Of a stretch of DNA of 64,000 nt, positions 41,362-48,806 are shown one piece after another. The translations under genes and the position numbers were made by a program. Within the stretch, counting starts at the first letter, position 1; each line of letters begins with the position of its first letter. Under the pieces are notes generated by a model. The model did no database searches. It had not been told where the DNA came from and worked only from the letters and a program-made list of their open reading frames with translations. The DNA lies in NCBI RefSeq assembly GCF_022631375.1, contig NZ_JALBGC010000002.1, positions 558,001 through 622,000 on the forward strand. Reading direction: 5' to 3'. This DNA is from Hymenobacter cyanobacteriorum. GTDB lineage: Bacteria > Bacteroidota > Bacteroidia > Cytophagales > Hymenobacteraceae.

Positions 41362-42246
41362 TTAGCAGAACTCCAAGGCCGCCAGCACATCGTCGTGCTG
41401 AAACTGGTAGGGAAGCAGGCTGCGAATGGAGCTGCTGTCGATGGTTTTACCGCTTACAACCGATTTGCCTTCATCCTTGAAAACGGGGGATTCCAGCTTT
41501 AGAAAGCGGGCAGCGGCCGGGTAAAAGTCGCGGCGGCACGGGTGCTGGTTGGCGCACACGTTGAACGTATGGCCCCACAATCCCTGCTGAATGATGCCAG
41601 AGAGCACGCCCACCACATCAGTCAGGTGCACAAGGTTGACGGGAGCGTTGCCCTGGTCGAGGCCCTGGCGGCCGGCCAGGAAGCGGCCGGGCGCGCGGTC
41701 GGGGCCGAAAAGGCCGCCCAGGCGCACCACGGTGCTTTTCCACTGGCCATAGCGCGGTACGAAGTGGCCCTCGGCGCGCAACACGTCGGAAGCCGCATCG
41801 CGGGTGCTCACGGCATCGGTTTCGCGCATGATGCGCGGCTCGTTGGGGTATACGCTGGTTGAACTCACGAACAGCACGCACTTGGTGCCGGCGGCGGCAA
41901 CGGCCCGATGCACGGGGCGCAGCAGGGTGGGGTAGGCGCCGGCGGAGGCGGCACGGGGCGGCACGTTGAGGACGAGCACGTCGGTGTCGGCGAGCAGGCG
42001 GTGCAGGAGGGCATCGGCGGCGGGGCCAAAGTCGGCTCCGAGGCGGAACAGGTGCGGCTCGATGCCGGCGGCGCGCATGCCGTCGAGGTTTTCGGGCGTG
42101 GTGCTGGTGCCGACTACGCGGTGGCCGGCCTGCACCAGCGAGCGGGCCAGGGCCATGCCCAACCAGCCGCAGCCTAGTACGAGTACGGTAGGAAATTCCG
42201 CCCCCGAAGCCGTGCTCGTGGAGCCCCCGGAAATGGAACTGGTCAT
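41362..42246 (-). CDS. NAD(P)-binding epimerase-like protein (YeeZ-like, extended/atypical SDR)
   Basis: A 294-residue protein. After a Ser/Thr-rich start, VLVLGCGWLGMALARSLVQAG (21-41) is a GxGxxG nucleotide loop. LFVSSTSVYPNEP (about 143-155) carries Ser and a Tyr of the epimerase active-site region, and VVRLGGLFGPDRAPGRFLAG follows. The usual YxxxK is not clear. Possible role in sugar-nucleotide or cofactor metabolism; not assignable. Divergent from the dienoyl-CoA reductase-like gene. Confidence 0.82.
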   Translation of the reverse strand: MTSSISGGSTSTASGAEFPTVLVLGCGWLGMALARSLVQAGHRVVGTSTTPENLDGMRAAGIEPHLFRLGADFGPAADALLHRLLADTDVLVLNVPPRAASAGAYPTLLRPVHRAVAAAGTKCVLFVSSTSVYPNEPRIMRETDAVSTRDAASDVLRAEGHFVPRYGQWKSTVVRLGGLFGPDRAPGRFLAGRQGLDQGNAPVNLVHLTDVVGVLSGIIQQGLWGHTFNVCANQHPCRRDFYPAAARFLKLESPVFKDEGKSVVSGKTIDSSSIRSLLPYQFQHDDVLAALEFC

Positions 42247-42370
42247 ATTGGAAAGAAGTGCTTGGAACTGCGAAGGTGCGAATAAATTATGAAACGGCTA
42301 TATTTAACCGGACAATTCGACGGTGCTGGGATTCGGGGAAGTACGGCGGGCATTGGGCCGGTTCGTCTAG

Positions 42371-42378
42371 TACCTTCG
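42371..42378 (+). promoter_or_regulatory. Possible -7 element of the SDR gene at 42426
   Basis: TACCTTCG differs from TAnnTTTG at one base and lies 47 bases before the ATG. The same variant occurs at 52515 and 63629. Confidence 0.3.
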
Positions 42379-42425
42379 GCCCCAAGCCATGTGCGCCCAC
42401 CATCCATCTCATTCCCAATTCCTGC

Positions 42426-43298
42426 ATGAACGCACCCTACACCCAGCCCATGCTGCGCGATAACGCGCTGGCTGGCAAAACCATCATTGTAACCGGCGGC
42501 GGCACCGGCCTGGGCCGGGCCATGACCACTTACTTCCTGCAGCTAGGGGCCAACGTCACCATCACCAGCCGCAAGCTGGACGTGCTGGAAAAAACCGCCG
42601 ATGAGCTGCGCCAGCAAACCGGCGGCAAGGTGTTGGCTATTGCCTGCGACGTGCGCAAGTACGACGAAGTGGAAGCCATGCTGGAGCGCACCATTCAGGA
42701 GTTCGGCGGCGTGGACGTGCTGCTAAACAATGCCGCCGGCAACTTCATTAGCCCCACCGAGCGCCTGAGCCACAAGGCATTCGATGTGATTGTGGACATT
42801 GTGCTGCGTGGCTCCTACAACTGCACCTTGGCCGTGGGCAAGCGCTGGATTGCCGACAAAAAGCCCGGTACCATCCTCAACATCGTGACGACCTACGCCT
42901 CGGTAGGTTCAGCATTTGTGGTTCCCTCGGCTACGGCCAAAGCCGGCGTGCTCGCCATGACGCGCTCATTGGCAGTGGAATGGGCCAAGTACGGCATCCG
43001 CTCCAATGCCATTGCGCCTGGCCCGTTCCCGACCGAAGGCGCCTGGAGCCGTCTTTTTCCGGAGCCGCTCGCCAGCAAGCTCGACCCGGCCGCCAGCGTG
43101 CCGCTTAAGCGCGTGGGCCAGTACCAGGAACTAGCCAATCTGGCCGCCTATCTGGTGTCGGATTTCTCGGCCTACGTGAACGGCGAAGTCGTCACCATCG
43201 ACGGCGGCGAGTGGCTGAATGGGGCTGGCGAGTTTAATAAACTCGAAATGCTGACGCCCGATATGTGGGACCACATCGAGAAAACAATGCGGCGGTAA
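42426..43298 (+). CDS. SDR-family oxidoreductase, 2,4-dienoyl-CoA reductase-like
   Basis: A 290-residue SDR. Cofactor loop TGGGTGLGRAM (25-35), NNAAGNF near 104-110, and the C-terminal GEVVTIDGGEWL. The NNAAGNFISPTERLS stretch and overall length resemble 2,4-dienoyl-CoA reductases of the DECR type, which act in beta-oxidation of unsaturated fatty acids. As in DECR enzymes, the classical YxxxK tyrosine is not in its usual place (the segment reads VVPSATAKAGV, keeping the Lys). Start at 42426 chosen over a long upstream frame without coding character. Confidence 0.85.
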   Translation: MNAPYTQPMLRDNALAGKTIIVTGGGTGLGRAMTTYFLQLGANVTITSRKLDVLEKTADELRQQTGGKVLAIACDVRKYDEVEAMLERTIQEFGGVDVLLNNAAGNFISPTERLSHKAFDVIVDIVLRGSYNCTLAVGKRWIADKKPGTILNIVTTYASVGSAFVVPSATAKAGVLAMTRSLAVEWAKYGIRSNAIAPGPFPTEGAWSRLFPEPLASKLDPAASVPLKRVGQYQELANLAAYLVSDFSAYVNGEVVTIDGGEWLNGAGEFNKLEMLTPDMWDHIEKTMRR

Positions 43299-43307
43299 TC
43301 TGCCCTG

Positions 43308-43390
43308 TCATCATGAGTAAAGCGAAGGACCTTATTACGCCAGAACATTTCGTTCGAACGTGATAAGGTCCTTCGCTTTACTCAGGATGA
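43308..43390. repeat. Palindromic intergenic repeat, family A-like (copy 6)
   Basis: Arms TCATCATGAGTAAAGCGAAG and on, inverted up to 43390, with the TCCTTCGC variant seen in copy 3. Between convergent genes. Confidence 0.85.
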
Positions 43391-43401
43391 AAGGGGTGGG
43401 C

Positions 43402-44271
43402 TTAAAATTTATAGCCCTTGTAACCCTTACTGAACTCCTCGGCCGGGATGGGCTGGTTGGGCACTACGTCGGAAAAATCGAATTTTTCGAACAGGCCTTT
43501 GTCGTCGTTCACCTGCACCACGGTGGGCAGGTAGGTTTTGGGGTCGATGCAGACGATAGTGCGGCGGCCATAGGCATTGGGTACCTGCAGCACTTTGCCG
43601 GCCGGGATTTTCTCGCCGATGGTGAGGTTGTTACGCTCGATGATGCGGAACTCGCCGCAACCGAACCGCTCGGCTACCGAGCCGATGGTTTCGTTGGCCC
43701 CGGCTTTGTAGCTCACGTAGCGAAACTGGGGGTAATCGGAGCGCAGCACGTAGTTGGGGCGGCCCTGCACGGTGCTGTCGCCCACGTACTTAAACGAGCG
43801 GCTGAAGCTCATGTCCTGACGCAGGCCGGTGGTGCGCAGCAGGTCCGAAATAGTGCCGAAACCCGCTTGCAGCACCGTGTGGTGCTGGTTGCTGCGCATG
43901 AGCTTGGCGTTGGGGTCGAGACTGAGTGTGACGTAGGGGAAAGCTGCCGGGTTCACGAAGGCGTCGCCGTTGTTCTGGCCCTGCGCCCAGAGCACTTCCA
44001 CGCCCTTCTGATTTTTGATGTAGATGCGCAGCGGCTTGTAGGCAATTTTCATGATGCTACGAGCCTGATGGATGCTTCCCTCGATGCGCTCCTGCGCCTT
44101 CACGGTGCAACGCAGGTACTTCAGGCCTTCGATGGCGCTGCCCATGCGGGCAGTAAGCTGCTCGGTAGTGATGGGGGCGGCGGCCGGCGTGGCCGCTGCT
44201 AAAATTGCCGCCGAAGCGAGTGGGGCCGCCCAGCGTAGAACCGGACGAAACGAAGCGAAAATCGCAACCAT
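43402..44271 (-). CDS. Secreted DUF1571-like protein with LysM domain
   Basis: A 289-residue protein with an N-terminal signal or anchor. Residues about 40-190 contain LKYLRCTVKAQERIEG and YKPLRIYIKNQKGVEVLW, as in DUF1571 proteins of Bacteroidota, which resemble lipoprotein-carrier-like folds. Residues about 195-240 are LysM-like (YKAGANETIGSVAERFGCGEFRIIERNNL, GEKIPAGKVLQVP), suggesting peptidoglycan binding. A periplasmic cell-wall-associated protein of unknown action. Start at 44271 preferred. Confidence 0.8.
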   Translation of the reverse strand: MVAIFASFRPVLRWAAPLASAAILAAATPAAAPITTEQLTARMGSAIEGLKYLRCTVKAQERIEGSIHQARSIMKIAYKPLRIYIKNQKGVEVLWAQGQNNGDAFVNPAAFPYVTLSLDPNAKLMRSNQHHTVLQAGFGTISDLLRTTGLRQDMSFSRSFKYVGDSTVQGRPNYVLRSDYPQFRYVSYKAGANETIGSVAERFGCGEFRIIERNNLTIGEKIPAGKVLQVPNAYGRRTIVCIDPKTYLPTVVQVNDDKGLFEKFDFSDVVPNQPIPAEEFSKGYKGYKF

Positions 44272-44333
44272 AGAAAGAAAGGAAATCGGAATAACTGCGC
44301 GAGCCAGCTGACGTGACGCTTCGCACCACAATA

Positions 44334-44633
44334 TTAATTCAGGCTGATGTGCGGAAACCGCGATGCCACGGTATCGAAAATAAACAGCTCATCAATTTCC
44401 ACGCCATGCATGAATTGGTAGAGTGGGAATTGCTCAACCACGGCCCGCACGGCGGCTTCATCGTCGCCGTTGATGGTGACCCAGCCGCGGCTGCGGTCGC
44501 TGCTGATGGCGTAGGTTTCAACAATTTTTTCGTTCAGCAGGCGGTTGATGAAATCGCGGTGGCGCGGAATCAGGGCAATAAAGTCGTCATCAAACGACTC
44601 GGGCAAGCGGATGGAAACGACAAACGTGGGCAT
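44334..44633 (-). CDS. Muconolactone-isomerase-like small protein
   Basis: A 99-residue protein with a ferredoxin-like alpha+beta pattern (MPTFVVSIRLPESF, then IPRHRDFINRLLNEKIVETYAIS, and GWVTINGDDEAAVRAVVEQFPL), as in the muconolactone isomerase / YCII-like superfamily. No catechol-pathway genes lie near, so it should not be taken as an aromatic-degradation enzyme. Start at 44633 chosen over a longer frame. Confidence 0.7.
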   Translation of the reverse strand: MPTFVVSIRLPESFDDDFIALIPRHRDFINRLLNEKIVETYAISSDRSRGWVTINGDDEAAVRAVVEQFPLYQFMHGVEIDELFIFDTVASRFPHISLN

Positions 44634-44727
44634 AGGCAGCAAGCAGGCGAAAGGCCCGCGCGGAGCAGGCATTGCGATATAAACAAACCAGCGCTGAAAT
44701 GTGCCAGAACGCAGGTCGGAAAAATAA

Positions 44728-44762
44728 AAAATGCCCCGCCGGCCAACGCGGCCGGGCGGGGC
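44728..44762 (-). terminator. Terminator of the ligase-cluster transcription unit
   Basis: TGCCCCGCC...GGCGGGGCA with inner GGCC/GGCC pairs; on the minus strand it is followed by a T-rich run. It lies 30 bases past the YkvA stop. Confidence 0.8.
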
Positions 44763-44791
44763 AGTAAATATCGGCAGCGGGGCGGGTTGGA

Positions 44792-45310
44792 CTACGAATG
44801 GCCCAGCTCGGCGATAACGGGCTGTTTGGCGTCGCCGGTAGCGGGGCGGGCCGCCAGGTCGGGGCCGGAGGTGCTGCCGGCCGCCGCAACGTGGCGGGTA
44901 TCTTCCCAGGTGCGGTACTTGGCAATCTCATCCTGAAACTTGCCCAAAAACCAGCTAATCAGGCTTAAGTCATCGAGGAAACCCAGCACCGGAATGAAAT
45001 CGGGCACTAAGTCGATGGGCGACAGCACGTAGAGCAGCACGGCAAAGCCCGAAACGATGGTGCCGGTAGCAACTTCGCGGTAATCTCCGCTGATGTAGTT
45101 GCGCACCAGCCGCACCAGTGTGGAAGCGACGTCGAAGAGCTGCTTGAACTTGTTGTCCTTGCTGTCTTTGCTGGCGAGCTTGTCGGCGGTTTCGTTGAGA
45201 ATGGCGACCACCTTGAACGGCTTGCCCAGTAGCTTGGTAGCGCGGCCGATGAAGACGTTGAAGATGGCGTTTTTGGAGAGTTGAAGGCCTTTTTCGGCGA
45301 GAGATGACAT
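44792..45310 (-). CDS. YkvA-family (DUF1232) membrane protein
   Basis: A 172-residue protein. The central part (FAVLLYVLSPIDLVPDFIPVLGFLDDLSLISWFLG, about 104-138) is the DUF1232 signature, a hydrophobic hairpin with the conserved SPxDLxPD. The N-terminal half is an amphipathic helical region. Function of the family is unknown. It is 73 bases downstream of the ATP-grasp-like gene and upstream of a terminator, so it may be the last gene of the ligase cluster. Start at 45310. Confidence 0.85.
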   Translation of the reverse strand: MSSLAEKGLQLSKNAIFNVFIGRATKLLGKPFKVVAILNETADKLASKDSKDNKFKQLFDVASTLVRLVRNYISGDYREVATGTIVSGFAVLLYVLSPIDLVPDFIPVLGFLDDLSLISWFLGKFQDEIAKYRTWEDTRHVAAAGSTSGPDLAARPATGDAKQPVIAELGHS

Positions 45311-45383
45311 GGGCGCGCGGGCAAATGAAAAATATGTTCGGGCTTTACGCGCAACCTGCGCCGGGCGTTGCTGGCGCGCTGTG

Positions 45384-46577
45384 CTAGCGCTCGAACAGGG
45401 GCGACGTGCCGCCCACCCAGTCCTTGTCCTTGTTGAAGTCGACGCCAATCATCTCGCCCCGGCTCAGGCGGCTGAGGCCGGTGAGCAGGCGGGGCCGCGC
45501 CGCGCCGGCCGGCCAGATGTAGAGCAGGCGGATTTCGCACTTCACCAGCCCATCGGGCGACTGCACTACCGGCTCGTACTGCACCTTGCGCTGCAACAGG
45601 TAGTGCTGTTTGTCGGGCAGCGCATCCAGGTCGGTGGTTGTGACGTGCAGGCGGACGCCCGCGCCGGCGAATGAGTACAGCGGTTTGAGCACGTAATTCC
45701 CCAGGTCGGCCGGGTACTCGTTCAGCTCGTGCAGGTAGTAGCTGGGCGGCACAAACGGCCCGCTCAGCAGCGGGAGCGTGAATTTGCTGACGCGGAAAAA
45801 CCAATTTGGGTGGCCCACCCAGGTCACATCCACATCGGCATCGGTGAGGTGAAACTCGGTTTCGAGGTCGGGGTAGCGGGCCAGCTCGTCGAAAATAATG
45901 CGGTTGTAGATGCGCTTGATGCGCACCAGGCGGCCGTCTTTTTCATAGAATAGCTCGCGGCCGCGCTTGCGCACCTTAGTGAGGCACACCGGCTCGATGC
46001 CCCAGAACTGGCGCGTGAGGGCAAAATCGACGCGGGTTTTCTGGCGTTCCGGGAACAGCTCCAGCAACACCACGTTTTCGGCGGGCTCGTCGGCCAGCAG
46101 GAACTGACGCATCTCTTCGACGTAGCTGGCAAAGTCGGCGGTTTCGATGAACGGAGACACCGAATCGGGGATGGGAAAGAACTTGCCGAATTCGCCCGGC
46201 AGCCAGGCCTGAAAGGCATAGAGCGACGGAAATCCCTGCATTTCAATCAGCTGCGGCTCCAGCTCGCCGTGAGCATCGCGGCACACAGCAAAGTCGAAGG
46301 TCAGGAATTCGGGACGGCCTTCATCGCCGGGCACGCGCTGATGCGCCGGAATGGCGGCCTCGGTGCGGGCCTGGAAATCGGGCTGCTCGATGACGTTGAT
46401 GATGCTCTCGCCGGCGGCAATCAGCTTATCGCGCAACCCGGCCGGAATGAAAACCGGCGACTCGGCTACCCGAAAATCAAGCTGGCCGGGCAGCTGGCGG
46501 TCGATATCGTCGAGCATTTCCTGGTAGCGGGCGGGCGTGAAGGCGGCGTTGTAGCGGCGACGAGGTTCCGGAATCAT
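45384..46577 (-). CDS. ATP-grasp-like protein of the amidoligase cluster
   Basis: A 397-residue protein with no clear close family. The C-terminal half contains NYVLKPLYSFAGAGVRLHV (about 292-310), like the second-lysine and glycine-loop region of ATP-grasp enzymes, then QRKVQYEPV and CEIRLLYIW, like the region ending in acidic metal ligands. The N-terminal half has FDFAVCRDAHGELEPQLIEMQGF, which resembles a glutathionylspermidine-synthase-like arrangement. I infer an ATP-dependent carboxylate-amine ligase. It is the fifth gene of a cluster with a YbdK ligase, a second ATP-grasp enzyme and an amidotransferase. Confidence 0.55.
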   Translation of the reverse strand: MIPEPRRRYNAAFTPARYQEMLDDIDRQLPGQLDFRVAESPVFIPAGLRDKLIAAGESIINVIEQPDFQARTEAAIPAHQRVPGDEGRPEFLTFDFAVCRDAHGELEPQLIEMQGFPSLYAFQAWLPGEFGKFFPIPDSVSPFIETADFASYVEEMRQFLLADEPAENVVLLELFPERQKTRVDFALTRQFWGIEPVCLTKVRKRGRELFYEKDGRLVRIKRIYNRIIFDELARYPDLETEFHLTDADVDVTWVGHPNWFFRVSKFTLPLLSGPFVPPSYYLHELNEYPADLGNYVLKPLYSFAGAGVRLHVTTTDLDALPDKQHYLLQRKVQYEPVVQSPDGLVKCEIRLLYIWPAGAARPRLLTGLSRLSRGEMIGVDFNKDKDWVGGTSPLFER

Positions 46578-46599
46578 AGGAAAGGAGTAGGGGTAAAGG

Positions 46600-46664
46600 A
46601 GTTAAAAGTTGAGAGTCAAAAGTTAAAAACGACTGCTCCGAATTTTAACTCTTAACTTTTAACT
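46600..46664. repeat. Palindromic intergenic repeat, family E (copy 2)
   Basis: AGTTAAAAGTTGAGAGTCAA and on at the left, TTTTAACTCTTAACTTTTAA and on at the right. It fills the gap between the amidotransferase and ATP-grasp-like genes. Confidence 0.8.
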
Positions 46665-46668
46665 ACGA

Positions 46669-47499
46669 CTAAGCCAGCATGGGCGCGGCCACCAAATGGG
46701 CCAGCGCTCGCCGCAAAAACGTGGGCAGGATGATGGATTCGGTGTATTCGATGGTGCCCGGGTCGGCCAGCAGGCGCACCATCTCGTCGTACTTCGCTTC
46801 GCCGTAGGCAGTGATAACCTGCTGCTTACGTTCTTCAGTCAGCATGTAGCGCAGCATGCCTTCGCCGTCGGCTTCGGGGTGAAACTGCGTGCCCAGCACC
46901 TCCGGCGTGAAGCGGATGGCCATGATGGCGCGGGCCAGCGGCACGTGCGGCCGCTCTTTTTCGAGGCATAGCACTTTGCCGCCCAGTTGGGCCAGCCGCT
47001 CGGTGTGCAGCTCGGTCAGCTGGTAGTCACGCGAGTCGACAGCGTAGAACGGTTCGGGCAGGCCCGCGAAAACCGGCTCGGCCTCGCCGGCTTCGGTGAG
47101 GTGCACCGGCAGCACGCCAAACGAAGTCGACTTGCGCTTGCCCACCTCGCCCAGCCCTAAGTGCCGGCTCACGAGCTGGAAGGAATGGCAAATCAGCAGC
47201 AAATGCTTTTTTACGGGCTGGGTGCGGTTGTGCAGCAGCAACGTGTCAATAAATGTGAAGTAGCGGGCTTCCCAGGGCTCGTCCGATGCCAGCGGGCTGC
47301 CCGGGCCGCCGGTTGAGATGTAGGCGTCGTAATCGACCCCTGGCAGCTGGTTTTCGGCGCGCACATTATAAGTGTCCACCTGAAATTCTACCCCTAAATC
47401 GGTGGCGCTCCGTTGCAGCAACTGCCGAATGCAGCGCATGCCCTCGTTGGCCACATTATTATACATATCCAGGATGGCAATTCGAATTGGCTTGGTCAT
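46669..47499 (-). CDS. Class I glutamine amidotransferase-like protein
   Basis: A 276-residue protein with an intact class I GATase triad: Cys104 in LLICHSFQL, His207 and Glu209 in TQFHPEAD. The oxyanion-side segment STGGPGSP is at 62-69. The usual nucleophile motif G-x-C-x-G is replaced by I-C-H-S, a feature of GATase-like peptidases such as those acting on gamma-glutamyl bonds. It may therefore supply ammonia or cleave a gamma-glutamyl amide made by the neighbouring ligases. About 60 C-terminal residues are extra. Start at 47499 (ATG) preferred to a TTG two codons earlier. Confidence 0.8.
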   Translation of the reverse strand: MTKPIRIAILDMYNNVANEGMRCIRQLLQRSATDLGVEFQVDTYNVRAENQLPGVDYDAYISTGGPGSPLASDEPWEARYFTFIDTLLLHNRTQPVKKHLLLICHSFQLVSRHLGLGEVGKRKSTSFGVLPVHLTEAGEAEPVFAGLPEPFYAVDSRDYQLTELHTERLAQLGGKVLCLEKERPHVPLARAIMAIRFTPEVLGTQFHPEADGEGMLRYMLTEERKQQVITAYGEAKYDEMVRLLADPGTIEYTESIILPTFLRRALAHLVAAPMLA

Positions 47500-47556
47500 A
47501 ATCAATCAGTAATAACTCCGGTGAAATTTGGGGCGCAGGCCGCTGCCGGAAAGAAG

Positions 47557-47582
47557 CAACGCCCACCGGAAGGCGGGCGTTG
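47557..47582 (-). terminator. Hairpin between the YbdK ligase and amidotransferase genes
   Basis: CAACGCCC (47557-47564) pairs with GGGCGTTG (47575-47582), with extra inner pairs. The following T run on the minus strand is short and interrupted; partial termination is possible. Confidence 0.4.
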
Positions 47583-47613
47583 GTAAGTCAAAGTTAGGAT
47601 AGATGAGGCAGAT

Positions 47614-48717
47614 TTACAGGCCGTGAGCGGTTTCCTGGAGGATGAAATCGACCACGCGGTGCAGGTCGCCGGTTTCGCGGAACACCTGGAGCTGGCGGTC
47701 GGCCCCGGTGCCCATTTCCATGATTTTGAGGGCGTATTCCACCTCGTGGCGGCTGCCGAGGTCGTCCACCACGTCGTCAATGAAATCGAGTAATTCCAAG
47801 ATGAGCTGGCGGGTGGGCACCTCCTCGTTCTTGCCGAAATCAATCATGCGGCCATCGATGCCGTAGCGGGCCGCGCGCCACTTGTTCTCCTTCACCAAGG
47901 CGCTGCGGTAGATGCGGAAATTCAGGTTCTGCATCTTCAGCTTATAGATTTTGGCTACCAGCGCCTGCATAATCGCGGCTACGCAGATGGTTTCATCGGC
48001 GCGTAGCATCATGTCGCAGATGCGGTATTCGATGGTGTCGAAGAACGGGTGCAGGCGCAAATCCCACCAGATTTTCTTGCCGTTGTCGATGCAGCCGGTT
48101 TTAATCAGTAGGGCAATAAATTCGTCGTAGTCGCTGGCGCTGTGGAAGAAACCCGGGATGCCCGTGCGCGGAAACCGCTCGAACACCTTGGTACGGAACG
48201 ACTTATAGCCCGTTTCGCGGCCTTCCCAGAACGGCGAGTTGGTGCTGAGCGCGAACAAATGCGGCAGGAAATACCGCAGCGTATTCATCATGTACACGCC
48301 CATTTCGCGGTTTTCGATGCCGATGTGCACGTGCATGCCGAAAACGAGGTTGGAGCGGGCAGCCTCCTGCAGTTCCTCCACGATTTTGTCGTAGCGGGCA
48401 TCGGGCGTAATGGGCTGCTCCTGCCAGCGCGAAAATGGGTGGGTGCCCGCCGCACCGATTTTCAGGCCCTGCTTATCGGCCAGCTCCATTACGTGGCGGC
48501 GCAGCATCAGCACCTGCTCCCGGCCTTCGGTGATGTCGTTGCAAATGGTAGTGCCTACTTCCACCACGGCCTGGTGCATTTCGGCCTTCACCTGCTCGTG
48601 CAGGGTCATCTGGCCGCCCTCCACAATCTGCGACAGGTGCGAGCGCAACTCCCGGGTGTTCGGGTCGATGGTCTGAAACTCTTCCTCGATGCCGAGGGTG
48701 AACTTGGGGGACGACAT
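47614..48717 (-). CDS. Carboxylate-amine ligase, YbdK/GCS2 family
   Basis: A 367-residue member of the glutamate-cysteine ligase type 2 fold (COG2170). N-terminal GIEEEFQTID (9-18) gives the metal-binding Glu cluster. HVHIGIEN (about 126-133), the SPFWEGRETGYKSFR stretch and the RLHPFFDTIEYRICD segment (about 220-235) are family hallmarks. The E. coli homologue YbdK has weak glutamate-cysteine ligase activity; the real substrate in Bacteroidota is unknown. It is the middle gene of a cluster with two ATP-grasp-like enzymes and a GATase, which suggests joint synthesis of an amide-linked product. Confidence 0.9.
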   Translation of the reverse strand: MSSPKFTLGIEEEFQTIDPNTRELRSHLSQIVEGGQMTLHEQVKAEMHQAVVEVGTTICNDITEGREQVLMLRRHVMELADKQGLKIGAAGTHPFSRWQEQPITPDARYDKIVEELQEAARSNLVFGMHVHIGIENREMGVYMMNTLRYFLPHLFALSTNSPFWEGRETGYKSFRTKVFERFPRTGIPGFFHSASDYDEFIALLIKTGCIDNGKKIWWDLRLHPFFDTIEYRICDMMLRADETICVAAIMQALVAKIYKLKMQNLNFRIYRSALVKENKWRAARYGIDGRMIDFGKNEEVPTRQLILELLDFIDDVVDDLGSRHEVEYALKIMEMGTGADRQLQVFRETGDLHRVVDFILQETAHGL

Positions 48718-48734
48718 AAGCGGCGGAAATTAAA

Positions 48735-48766
48735 CCCGCCCGGCCAGTGGAAATCGGCCGGGCGGG
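48735..48766 (-). terminator. Strong hairpin directly ahead of the YbdK ligase gene
   Basis: Perfect 11-bp GC stem CCCGCCCGGCC / GGCCGGGCGGG with a ten-base loop, followed on the minus strand by TTTAATTT. It lies 18 bases before the ligase start, so it is either a terminator of the ATP-grasp gene with readthrough or an attenuator. Confidence 0.65.
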
Positions 48767-48806
48767 CAATGAGGTAGAAAAACGCGCTTGGGTTTAAGCT
48801 ATTCGA

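Noticed and set aside
44334..44633. Aromatic-degradation enzyme (muconolactone isomerase)
   Set aside because: Fold-level likeness only; no other catechol-pathway gene is present.
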